A stretch of DNA of 43,397 bases, taken from positions 1 to 43,397 of the forward strand of contig NZ_JACTUZ010000023.1 in NCBI RefSeq assembly GCF_014490445.1. The letters are read 5' to 3'. Below, in pieces: positions 34,023 to 42,018 of the stretch. The translations under genes were made by a program, and so were the position numbers. The notes under the pieces are model-generated. The model searched no databases. It saw nothing but the letters and a program-made list of their open reading frames with translations, and was not told the origin of the DNA. Numbering within the stretch: position 1 is the stretch's first letter; the number at the start of each line of letters is the position of its first letter. This DNA is from Pseudoroseomonas ludipueritiae (GTDB lineage Bacteria; Pseudomonadota; Alphaproteobacteria; Acetobacterales; Acetobacteraceae).

Positions 34023-35489
34023 CTAGCGGGCGCCGCGTGCCCTCAGCATGGCGGGTAGCGTGTTGATGACGATGTAGAAGTCGAGCCACAGCGACCAATT
34101 CCGGATGTAGAAGGTATCGATCGCCTGCTGCTGCCGGAGGTCGGCGTCGCTGCGTTCGGAGATCTGCCAGAGGCCGGTGAGGCCTGGCTTCACGCTCGCC
34201 CGCAGCGCCTGGAACTCGGGGTCGAACCGGTCGATGTGATAGGCGGGAAAAGGCCGTGGTCCCACGAGGCTGAGGTCGCCGCGCACCACGTTCCAGAGTT
34301 GCGGCAGCTCGTCGAGGCTCGTGCGGCGCAGGAAGGGGCCAACCACCGGCAGGACGCGCGGGTCCCGCGTCAGCTTCACGCAACGCTCCCATTCGCGCCG
34401 TGCTTCCGGGTCACGCTCCAGCAGGTCCTTCAGCCGTTGCTCGGCATCCACATGCATGGTGCGGAGCTTGAGCACGGAGACCGAGCCGTCGCGCATCCCG
34501 ACACGGCGCTGCACATAGAAGGCGGGGCCGGGGCTGGTGGCCTTGATCGCCATGGCCAGCAGCGCGATGAGCGGCAGGCTGACGAGCAGCGCCGGCACCG
34601 CGATGCAAAGATCGAAGATACGCTTGGCCAGGGCCGCCGCCTCCCGCCGCGAGGGATTGGAGAACTCGACGCCCGAGGCGTCGCCCAGCCCGCGCGGGTA
34701 CAGCCAAAGCGCCGGCACGCCGCCCAGCTCGGGCAGGACAATGACCCGCCGGAAGGGCAGGCGCGTCGGGTCGGGCGGCGAAAGCCCTGGCGAGAGCACG
34801 ATGATCGCCACTTCCGCCGAGCCTGCTAGGTGTTCCGCTGCCGCCGGGGAGCCGAGGCGGGTGAGCGGATGCGCCTCCGCATCGGGCTCCGCTTCGGCCA
34901 CATAGCCGACCGGGCGCAGGCCGAATTCCGGGCGCATCGCCAGATGGGATGCGAGGCGTGCCGTGGCGCTGCGCGAGCCGATGAGCACGGCCGTCCTGCC
35001 CCAGGCCGACCTGCGGATAAGATACTGCCGCAGCAGCGTCTCGGAGAGCAGCATCAGGGGCAGCGCCAGGAGGCCGGCGGGCACCAGCACCAGGAAGGCC
35101 GGCAGGGCGGCGAGCCCGGCCAGCGCGGCCAGGGCCAGCGCCAGCCAGGGCAGCAGCGCGGCGCCTAAGACGCGCAAGCGGAAGCGCTCGATCGGGCCGC
35201 TGCCGGCGGTGTCGTAAAGGCCGAGCGACGAATTCGCGACAATGGCGGCCAGCGCGGCCGCGATGCCGAGGGCCGGGGTCCATTCCCCCAGCCATCCGGC
35301 GGCGGGGTCGAGGAAGGCGACGGCCACCGCCGCCGCCAGCACCGCCGCCTGCACCACCAGGATATCGCCCAGGGCCAGGATCAGGACGCTGATGCCGGGG
35401 ATGCGGGCCTGCCGCCAGGCCGGCGAGGCCGGCGGGACCAGCGGTGCGGGGGCCGGCGCCTCCAGGATCTTGGAGGAGGTGTCAGCCAT
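34023..35489 (-). CDS. gumD: Polyprenyl-phosphate sugar-phosphate transferase initiating EPS synthesis (GumD/WcaJ-like)
   Basis: A 488-residue membrane protein that would transfer glucose-1-phosphate or a similar sugar phosphate to undecaprenyl phosphate. Four or five hydrophobic helices fill about residues 35-150, a nucleotide-binding-like middle domain follows, and another helix near 285-310 ([20 protein letters not shown]) leads into the catalytic domain. Catalytic motifs are [61 protein letters not shown] and [15 protein letters not shown]. The ATG at 35489 has GGAGG upstream; an in-frame start six codons earlier is weaker. It is divergent from the GumC gene and heads the minus-strand sugar-nucleotide cluster. 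Confidence 0.94.
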   Translation of the reverse strand: MADTSSKILEAPAPAPLVPPASPAWRQARIPGISVLILALGDILVVQAAVLAAAVAVAFLDPAAGWLGEWTPALGIAAALAAIVANSSLGLYDTAGSGPIERFRLRVLGAALLPWLALALAALAGLAALPAFLVLVPAGLLALPLMLLSETLLRQYLIRRSAWGRTAVLIGSRSATARLASHLAMRPEFGLRPVGYVAEAEPDAEAHPLTRLGSPAAAEHLAGSAEVAIIVLSPGLSPPDPTRLPFRRVIVLPELGGVPALWLYPRGLGDASGVEFSNPSRREAAALAKRIFDLCIAVPALLVSLPLIALLAMAIKATSPGPAFYVQRRVGMRDGSVSVLKLRTMHVDAEQRLKDLLERDPEARREWERCVKLTRDPRVLPVVGPFLRRTSLDELPQLWNVVRGDLSLVGPRPFPAYHIDRFDPEFQALRASVKPGLTGLWQISERSDADLRQQQAIDTFYIRNWSLWLDFYIVINTLPAMLRARGAR

Positions 35490-36138
35490 GATCAGGCCTC
35501 CACACATGGTCTGTGGCGGATGCGAGAGGAAACGCCACGGCTTCCCGCCGGCAGGCGAGCACCGCGGGCCGCCCAGCCCTGGGGGCTGCCCATCCGTCGA
35601 TGGGACTGCTCGCGACCGTGTCGGCCGCCGATCGGTTCTGCGCCGGTACCATGGGGCTCCCAGCTGCCTCCGCTTTCATGACCCTCATGCAACCGGTACA
35701 AGCCATGCGGCCCGGGGCAGTAGGGCGCAGACGGATATCCTCCACTTTCGCCAGCAATACCGGGGCTTCTCCCCGAATGGGCGAGGAGCAGCGGCGGACG
35801 AGGACCCTGTCTTGCCGTTTTACGGCGAGAGGGCTGGCTCTTTTGCCAGCATTGGCGGAACCGTTGGCGAAAAGGGAGATGAGAACCGGCGCCGCGCGGC
35901 CCGGCATGGCGGCCAGCGCCGCTGCTTCAGGCCCGGCTGCGGGCCATTTCCTGCGCTGGTCTGCGGCTTTTCACGCGCCGCCATGACGCGGCGCAGAAGA
36001 GGTAGGCGCCAGGCCGCCCCAAAGGCCAGCCGACTACCACCAAATTCCACTCGGGAGAGCGCAGCCTCGTCCTCAGAATAAGGCCCAGGGGTTGGTGAAC
36101 GCCCGCCAGCCAAGGTCTGCAGCAGGGGCACGCGCCAC
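35490..36138. promoter_or_regulatory. Divergent control region between gumD and gumC genes
   Basis: About 650 bp with no supported gene; open frames here have no motifs. It must contain the promoters of both divergent operons. A row of three perfect stem-loops lies at 35761-35775 (CGGGG-CTTCT-CCCCG), 35814-35826 (GCCGT-TTT-ACGGC) and 35833-35850 (GCTGGC-N6-GCCAGC). No convincing -35/-10 pair was found by eye. Confidence 0.45.
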
Positions 36139-38397
36139 GTGGATCGGTTCACCTTCGACACGTCGCTTGGGAAAAGTCTGCCGGCGCTGCCGGCCCGCGA
36201 ATATCGCGAGAATGTCGCTGTGGCGACGATCCTCTCGCTCTGGCGCCGCCGCTATCTCATCGTCTCGGCGGCCGCGCTGTCGGTGCTGGTCGCCGCCGGC
36301 GTGCTGACGCAGCTGGAGAAGCGATACGCCGCCGAGGCGGTCGTGAAGCTGGACCTGCAGCGGCCCGAGCCCGCATCCGGCGGCGACCAGGCCCTGGCCG
36401 TGGCGGTGGACCTCAATGCCGTGGCCCAGAGCGAGGCGCGCATCGCCCGCTCCCGCGCCGTCGTGCGCGCCGTGGTGGATCGCCTGGGCCTGGCATCGGA
36501 CCCGCGCTATGCCGCCAGGGAATCCCGCATGGCGCTGGTGCGCACCGCCCTGCTGCGCGAGCTGGACTGGGTCCGGCGCATGGTGCTGGGCCATCAGCCG
36601 GAGCCCGCCGCCACGGTGGAGGAACCTGAGCCCGCCGACGCGGTGCCGGAGGATGACGCCCGCAGCCGGGCCGTCCGCGACGTGATGCAGCGGCTGAACG
36701 TGGCGCCCGACAGCCGCTCCTATCTCATCACCATCTCCTACCAGTCCTATGATCCTGTGCTGGCCTCGCGCGTCGCGAATGCCGTGGCGCAGGAATACCT
36801 CGCGCGGCAGAGCATCTCCGTGCACGACCCCGCCCGCCGGCGCGCCGAATGGCTGGCCGGGCGCGTCGAGGAGATGACGGCTGCCCTGCGCGCGGCGGAG
36901 GCCGAGGTGGCGGCCTTCCGCGAGCGCAACGGCCTGCTCGGCTCCGCGTCCGACACGAACACGCCGGAGAATGTCTCACAGCAGCAGCTTCAGGAGGTCA
37001 CGGCCCAGCTCGGGGCCGCCAATCTGGCCCGCATGAACGAGGAGCGGCGGCTGGCGCGGGTGCAGGACCTGCTGCGCTCCGGCCAGCTTCCTTCCGCTGC
37101 CGACCTGCAAAGTTCGCCGCTGATCGCCACGCTCCTGGAGCGTGAGGCCACCGCGCGGCGCGAGCTGGGCGAGAAGCAGCTCCGCTTCGGCGCCCGCCAT
37201 CCCAGCGTGCTGGAGCAGCAGGCGGGCATCGCCGACCTGCGCGGGCGGATCGACGCTGAGCTGCGGCGCACCGTGCGCGTCATCGCTGGCGACCTTGCCG
37301 CCGCGCGCGACACCGAGGCCGATCTCAGCCGGCGGCTGGAAGCCCTGAAGCGCACGCTGCTCGACGGCAAGTCGCATGAAGGCGAGCTGCGCGTCCTGAT
37401 GCGCGAGGTGCAGACCACCCGGGACCGCCTGGCGACGCTGGAGCAGAGCTACGACCAGGCCCTGGCCGCGCGCGACCTGCGGCCGGTGGCGGCCTCGCTG
37501 GTGCTGCCGGCCGAGCCGGACCAGATCCCGGTCTTCCCCCGCCCCTTCCTGGTGCTGGCGCTCGGGCTGCTGGGCGGGCTCGGCCTCGGCACCTCCAGCG
37601 CGCTGCTGCTGGAGCGCCGTGACCAGGGCCTGCGCACCAGCAGCGACCTGTCGCCCAATGCGGGCACGCGCTGCCTCGCCATGGTGCCGGAAGTGCCGAT
37701 GCCGACCCTGTCCCGCGTCGCGCGGCGCACCAAGGGCCACGCGGCCTTCGAGGAAGCGGTCTATTCGGCGGGTGCCGGCGCCGGCCTCTTCAACAGCGCG
37801 CATGGCTGCCGCACCGTGCTGGTGACCTCCTCCATCGCGGGGGAAGGCAAATCCACGCTCTGCCGTGCCCTGGCGCGGGCACTGACCGCATCCGGCAAGC
37901 GCGTGCTGCTCATCGAGGGCGCGCCGCTGCGGGAGCAGGGTCAGGAGGGGACACGCTGGGAAGCGAAGGCGGAGCAGGCGGCCCCCGGCACGGCGGGCAC
38001 GCGGACCAACATCGCGCCCCTGACCTACAACTTCGCCATGTCGGCCCTGGAGGCGAAGCTTGAGGAGGCGCGCAAGTCCTTCGACCTCATCATCCTCGAA
38101 GGCGCGCCCGTCATGCTGGTGGCCGACAGCATCGTGCTGGGCCGGCAGGCGGATGTCGTGATCCATGTCGCGCGCTGGGCCCATACGCGGCGCCGCGTCG
38201 TGGAAGCGGCGCTGCGGCGCATGAGCGAGAATTCCCTGGTGGTCGATGGCGTGGTGCTGATGCGGGTGAACCTGCGCCGGCACCGCCGCCTCCACCTCTT
38301 CGATGACTGCTCCTTCTACGTGAGGGAGCGCCGTCTTTATGAGCGCATGGCCAGGCATGCCGGCCTGCGCTCGCCTTCCCTGCGCGAGAGGACGTAG
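36139..38397 (+). CDS. gumC: Chain-length/polymerisation protein, Wzc/GumC type with a degenerate tyrosine-kinase domain
   Basis: A 752-residue inner-membrane protein. A Wzz-type domain with membrane helices near residues 39-56 and 469-490 encloses a long periplasmic coiled coil (e.g. RRAEWLAGRVEEMTAALRAA near 234). A cytoplasmic P-loop domain follows: Walker A VTSSIAGEGKST (562-573). The Walker A' reads LLIEGAPLR (E593) and Walker B IILEGAPVM (E654), so both canonical aspartates are glutamates. The C terminus has only scattered tyrosines (YVRERRLYERM) instead of a Tyr cluster. It probably controls polymer length and export with GumB but may not autophosphorylate. The start is a GTG with a weak ribosome site. 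The epimerase gene starts 3 bp after the stop. Confidence 0.92.
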   Translation: MDRFTFDTSLGKSLPALPAREYRENVAVATILSLWRRRYLIVSAAALSVLVAAGVLTQLEKRYAAEAVVKLDLQRPEPASGGDQALAVAVDLNAVAQSEARIARSRAVVRAVVDRLGLASDPRYAARESRMALVRTALLRELDWVRRMVLGHQPEPAATVEEPEPADAVPEDDARSRAVRDVMQRLNVAPDSRSYLITISYQSYDPVLASRVANAVAQEYLARQSISVHDPARRRAEWLAGRVEEMTAALRAAEAEVAAFRERNGLLGSASDTNTPENVSQQQLQEVTAQLGAANLARMNEERRLARVQDLLRSGQLPSAADLQSSPLIATLLEREATARRELGEKQLRFGARHPSVLEQQAGIADLRGRIDAELRRTVRVIAGDLAAARDTEADLSRRLEALKRTLLDGKSHEGELRVLMREVQTTRDRLATLEQSYDQALAARDLRPVAASLVLPAEPDQIPVFPRPFLVLALGLLGGLGLGTSSALLLERRDQGLRTSSDLSPNAGTRCLAMVPEVPMPTLSRVARRTKGHAAFEEAVYSAGAGAGLFNSAHGCRTVLVTSSIAGEGKSTLCRALARALTASGKRVLLIEGAPLREQGQEGTRWEAKAEQAAPGTAGTRTNIAPLTYNFAMSALEAKLEEARKSFDLIILEGAPVMLVADSIVLGRQADVVIHVARWAHTRRRVVEAALRRMSENSLVVDGVVLMRVNLRRHRRLHLFDDCSFYVRERRLYERMARHAGLRSPSLRERT

Positions 38398-38400
38398 CAA

Positions 38401-39378
38401 ATGACGCATGCACGCATGCTGGTCACGGGTGGTAACGGCTATGTGGGGCGTCAGCTCACGCGCCGGTTGTGCCAGAGCGGCGAGGTCGGCGTCGCCGACA
38501 ATCTCCGCTACGGCCCCTGGCGGTTCACGCCCGAGGAAAGGACACAGCTTCAGCTCTTCCGTTGCGACATCCGCCAGTCGGAGGAAGTCGAGGGGCTGAT
38601 GGAGGATTTCGCGCCGGATGTCACGGTGCACCTGGCCGCGCTGCACTACATCCCGGAATGCGAGGACCATCCGAAGCTGGCCGTGGACACGAATGTGCTC
38701 GGCACGCTCAACCTGCTGCTCGCCTGCCCGCCGGGCTCCCGCTTTGTGCTGGCGAGCACCGGCGCGGTCTACCGGCCGGATGAGCGCCCGCACCACGAGG
38801 AGGAATCGGCTGTCGGGCCCAGCGACATCTATGGCTTTAGCAAGCTGCATGCGGAGAACTATGTCCGCATGATCGCGGCCAAGCGTGGGTTGCGGGCGGT
38901 GATCGTCCGGCTCTTCAATGTGGTGGGACCGGGCGAGACCAATCCGCATCTGCTGCCCGAGATCATGGCCCAGCTGAAGTCCGGCCGCCGTGTCATCGAC
39001 CTCGGCAACCTCTCGCCACAGCGGGACTATATCAGCGTGGAGGACGCGGCACGCGGCTTCGAGGCCGCCGCGCTGGGCAATGCGGTGGAGCCGGGCGAGA
39101 CGGTGGTGGTCAATCTCGGCACCTCCCAAACCTATTCCGTCGCGGAAGTGGTGGAGAAGCTGCGCCAGGTCTCCGGCATTGACTTCGAGATCCGCCAGGA
39201 CGAAAGCCGCATCCGCAAGGTGGACCGCCCCGTGCTGCGCGCGGACAACCGGCGGATCGGCGAGTTGTTCGGCTGGCGCCCGCAGCAGACGCTGGACGAG
39301 GTGCTCGCCCAGATGTGGCAGAATGCCGACCTCGCACGCTGGCTGACGGAGCGCTACCAGAGCAAGGTGGTCACGTGA
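38401..39378 (+). CDS. NAD-dependent nucleotide-sugar epimerase/dehydratase (GalE-like)
   Basis: A 325-residue extended SDR protein. The cofactor motif is VTGGNGYVGRQL at residues 8-19, the active-site residues are S119/T120 (LASTGAVYRP) and Y144-GFS-K148, all intact. VRLFNVVGPGETNPHLLPEI near 172-190 and RDYISVEDAARGF near 210 are typical of UDP-sugar 4-epimerases and related dehydratases. It would supply a sugar nucleotide for the EPS; the substrate is unknown. It lies 3 bp after the GumC gene and overlaps the GT4 gene by 4 bp (GTGA). Confidence 0.88.
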   Translation: MTHARMLVTGGNGYVGRQLTRRLCQSGEVGVADNLRYGPWRFTPEERTQLQLFRCDIRQSEEVEGLMEDFAPDVTVHLAALHYIPECEDHPKLAVDTNVLGTLNLLLACPPGSRFVLASTGAVYRPDERPHHEEESAVGPSDIYGFSKLHAENYVRMIAAKRGLRAVIVRLFNVVGPGETNPHLLPEIMAQLKSGRRVIDLGNLSPQRDYISVEDAARGFEAAALGNAVEPGETVVVNLGTSQTYSVAEVVEKLRQVSGIDFEIRQDESRIRKVDRPVLRADNRRIGELFGWRPQQTLDEVLAQMWQNADLARWLTERYQSKVVT

Positions 39379-40637
39379 TCCGCGTCCTGGCTGCGGTGGT
39401 GGTGCCGCCGCATCTCTCGGTCAGTGGTGGCGCCCGCGCCGCCGAGCAGCTGAGCGCGGCCCTGGCGCCCCATTGCGACATCACCGTCGCCAGCATGATG
39501 AATGGCACGGGCGCTGGCACGGCCTCCTTCGCCCCCGGCGGGGTGCGGCGGCTGCCGGTGCGGAGCTGGCGGCCGCGCGGCATTCCCTGGTCACGGCTGG
39601 CGGACCGCTACAGCACGCTCTTCTACCGCTCCGACCTCAGTGAGATCGTCGCGCGCGGCGGCTATGACCTTGTGCATCTGCACAATCCGCTGCCCGCACT
39701 GGAGATGGAGCGCGTGGCGCGGGCCTGCATCGCGCGCCGCATTCCCTATGTGGTCTCCACCCACGGCATCAATGAAGTGGCGAATGGCGCGCGCATCTAT
39801 GGCTTCGACCGCCTGCGGCGCCTCGCCTGGGAGAATCTGGTGGTGCGGCCGGTGAGTCGGGTGGTGCGGCAGGCCAATGCCGTCTTCGCGCTCTCCCCGG
39901 CGGATGTGCCTATCGTCCGCGGCATGGGCTTCCATGACGAGCCCGACATCGTCTGCAACGGCGTGCCCATGCCCGCCCCGGCAGCGCCGGGCGCCGATGC
40001 GGCGGCCTTGCGCCGCCTGGGCATTCCGGTGGAACGCCAGCCCGGTCAGATCACCTGCATGTTCCTGGCCAACCACACGCCCAACAAGGGCCTGCCGCAA
40101 TTGCTGGAGGCCATCACCCGCCTGCGCCGCCCCTGCCTGCTGATCGTCGGCGGGGAGCGGCGCGACACGATCGACTACGAGCGCTACCTGCGCGCCTGCG
40201 CGCCGGGGCAGCAGATCGTGATCACCGGCCGCGTGGGCGACGAGGATGTCGCCGCCATGTACCGGCGCTCGGACCTCTTTGTCTTCCCGACACTGGCGGA
40301 TACCTTTCCGCTGGTGGTGCTGGAGGCCATGTCGCATGGCCTGCCGGTGCTCGCCACGCGCGTCGGCGGCATTCCGTATCAGGTGGACGCGAGCTGCGGC
40401 GCGCTGGTGGACCCCGACGATCCGGGGCAGCTCGCGGCGGCCATCGACCGGCTGGGGGCCGATCCGGGCGGGCTGCGGCAGCTTGGCGTGAATGCCCGCG
40501 CGCGCGTCGCCACCGAATTCACCTGGGAACACGCGGCGGAACGGGCGATGGATGGCTATCACCGCGTGCTCGGGCTGAAGCCGGCGGGCAGGCGGTCCCT
40601 CCGGCAGAGGGCGGCGGAGCAGGCGAATGCGGATTAG
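39375..40637 (+). CDS. Glycosyltransferase family 4 protein
   Basis: A 420-residue GT-B enzyme with the GT4 layout. The N-terminal lobe begins with VIRVLAAVVVPPHLSVSGGA and contains YDLVHLHNPLPALEM near 97. The donor-binding C-terminal lobe has MFLANHTPNKGLPQLLEAI near 228, VITGRVGDEDVAAMYRRSDL near 282 and the EX7E-type segment FPLVVLEAMSHGLPVLATRV near 315. It would add a sugar from a nucleotide donor to the lipid-linked repeat at the membrane. The GTG start overlaps the epimerase stop, indicating coupling. The C terminus overlaps the flippase gene by 11 bp. Donor and acceptor are unknown. Confidence 0.93.
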   Translation: MIRVLAAVVVPPHLSVSGGARAAEQLSAALAPHCDITVASMMNGTGAGTASFAPGGVRRLPVRSWRPRGIPWSRLADRYSTLFYRSDLSEIVARGGYDLVHLHNPLPALEMERVARACIARRIPYVVSTHGINEVANGARIYGFDRLRRLAWENLVVRPVSRVVRQANAVFALSPADVPIVRGMGFHDEPDIVCNGVPMPAPAAPGADAAALRRLGIPVERQPGQITCMFLANHTPNKGLPQLLEAITRLRRPCLLIVGGERRDTIDYERYLRACAPGQQIVITGRVGDEDVAAMYRRSDLFVFPTLADTFPLVVLEAMSHGLPVLATRVGGIPYQVDASCGALVDPDDPGQLAAAIDRLGADPGGLRQLGVNARARVATEFTWEHAAERAMDGYHRVLGLKPAGRRSLRQRAAEQANAD

Positions 40638-41913
40638 CCTGATCCTGAATCGCGGCTCCTGGACCATGGCTGACCAGATGGTGGTCAGCGGCGGAACCTT
40701 TCTCGTCAACCTCCTGCTGGCGCGCCAGCTTCCGCAGGAGGAATACGGCGTCTTCGCCGTGCTGCTCGGCGGCATGCTGACCCTGCAACTGCCCTGTGGC
40801 GCATTGCTGCTCTACCCGCTGTCCGTCCAGCTACAAGCCCTGGACGGCAAGGCGGAGCGGAGCATGCTGATGCGCTCCACGCTGGTGCTCGTCCTGCTCC
40901 TGGCCCTGGTGCTGGGCATGGTCCTGGCCCCGGTGCTGCTCGCCTTCGGCCGGGCGGAGCTGGCGATACCCGCCCTGCTGTGCTTCGTCTTCTGGCAATT
41001 GCAGGAAGCGACGCGCCGCAGCCTCTTCTCCACCTTCCGCCACCGGGGGGCGATCCTTGGCGACAGCATCAGCTATGCCGGCCAGGCGCTGATCGTCATC
41101 GGCCTCGCCACGCAGGGCAGGCTGACACTGCCCGAGGTCTATCTCGGCATGGCGGCGACCTCGCTCTTCGCGGCGGCGGTGCAATGGGTGCAGCTCGGAC
41201 TCACGCTGCGGGGGCCGCTGCCGCTGCGGCGGGTGGCCAGGGAATTCTGGGCCTTCGGCGCCGGCTGGTCGCTGGTGAACGGCATCCTGTCGCAGCTACG
41301 CGGCCAGATCCTGGCCTGGACGGTCGCCTTCGAGGGCGGCATCGCGGCGGCGGCCGCGTTGCAGGCAGCCGCCAATGTCGTGAACATGGCCAACCCACTG
41401 CTGATCAGCCTCGGCAACATCATTCCCCAGGCCGTGGCGCGCGCGGCCCGGCAGGGCATGGCCGAGGGCTGGCGGGCGGCGCGCTCCTATGCCTATCTCG
41501 CGCTGCCCTTCTTCCTGGGCTATGCGGCGCTGGTGCTGGCGGTGCCGGGACCGATCCTGCAGCTCTTCTATGGCTCCAGCTCGGGCTATACGGATCTCGC
41601 CACCGTGCTGCGGCTGCTCGTGCTGGGCGCCCTGCTGGGCTATGTGGCCGATATCTTCGTCAGCTTCCTCCATGGCGTGGTGGCCTTGCGCCTGGCCACC
41701 TTCATCAATGCCACGGGCCTGGTGGCGACGGTGATCCTCTCCTGGCTGCTGGTCGGGCAACTCGGCCTTGTCGGCGGCTGCCTCGTGGGCATCGGCGCCA
41801 ATATGGTGCGGCTGGCGGCCTGCCGGAGCGCGATGGCGAAGCTGATGGGCAGCCCGGCCTCACCGCTGCCCCCACCGGGCCTCGCCGCCGCGGCCCAGCC
41901 CCGGGGCAAGTGA
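40627..41913 (+). CDS. wzx: Wzx-type oligosaccharide flippase (MOP superfamily)
   Basis: A 428-residue integral membrane protein with roughly 12 hydrophobic segments spread over its length, the pattern of polysaccharide-specific MOP exporters. It begins with a VVSGGTFLVNLLLARQLPQE helix near residues 19-38 followed by EYGVFAVLLGGML, a common Wzx opening. Wzx proteins flip undecaprenyl-linked repeat units to the periplasm. It ends the operon that starts with GumC, and its start overlaps the GT4 gene by 11 bp. The last 20 residues are proline- and alanine-rich. Confidence 0.88.
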   Translation: MRISLILNRGSWTMADQMVVSGGTFLVNLLLARQLPQEEYGVFAVLLGGMLTLQLPCGALLLYPLSVQLQALDGKAERSMLMRSTLVLVLLLALVLGMVLAPVLLAFGRAELAIPALLCFVFWQLQEATRRSLFSTFRHRGAILGDSISYAGQALIVIGLATQGRLTLPEVYLGMAATSLFAAAVQWVQLGLTLRGPLPLRRVAREFWAFGAGWSLVNGILSQLRGQILAWTVAFEGGIAAAAALQAAANVVNMANPLLISLGNIIPQAVARAARQGMAEGWRAARSYAYLALPFFLGYAALVLAVPGPILQLFYGSSSGYTDLATVLRLLVLGALLGYVADIFVSFLHGVVALRLATFINATGLVATVILSWLLVGQLGLVGGCLVGIGANMVRLAACRSAMAKLMGSPASPLPPPGLAAAAQPRGK

Positions 41914-41919
41914 GCAGGA

Positions 41920-41957
41920 GGGCGCGGACCGGGTTTCCGAATCCCCCGTCCGCGCCC
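41920..41957. terminator. Terminator-like hairpin between wzx and the convergent beta-helix gene
   Basis: Fourteen bases at 41920-41933 pair with 41944-41957 with a single mismatch around a 10-base loop. It starts 7 bp after the wzx stop and can act for both converging genes. Confidence 0.7.
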
Positions 41958-42018
41958 GCCGGTTTCATGTTTTGGACGCAGCCCGCGGGCTCCTCCCGCC
42001 AGCGCGGGGCTCAGGCGA

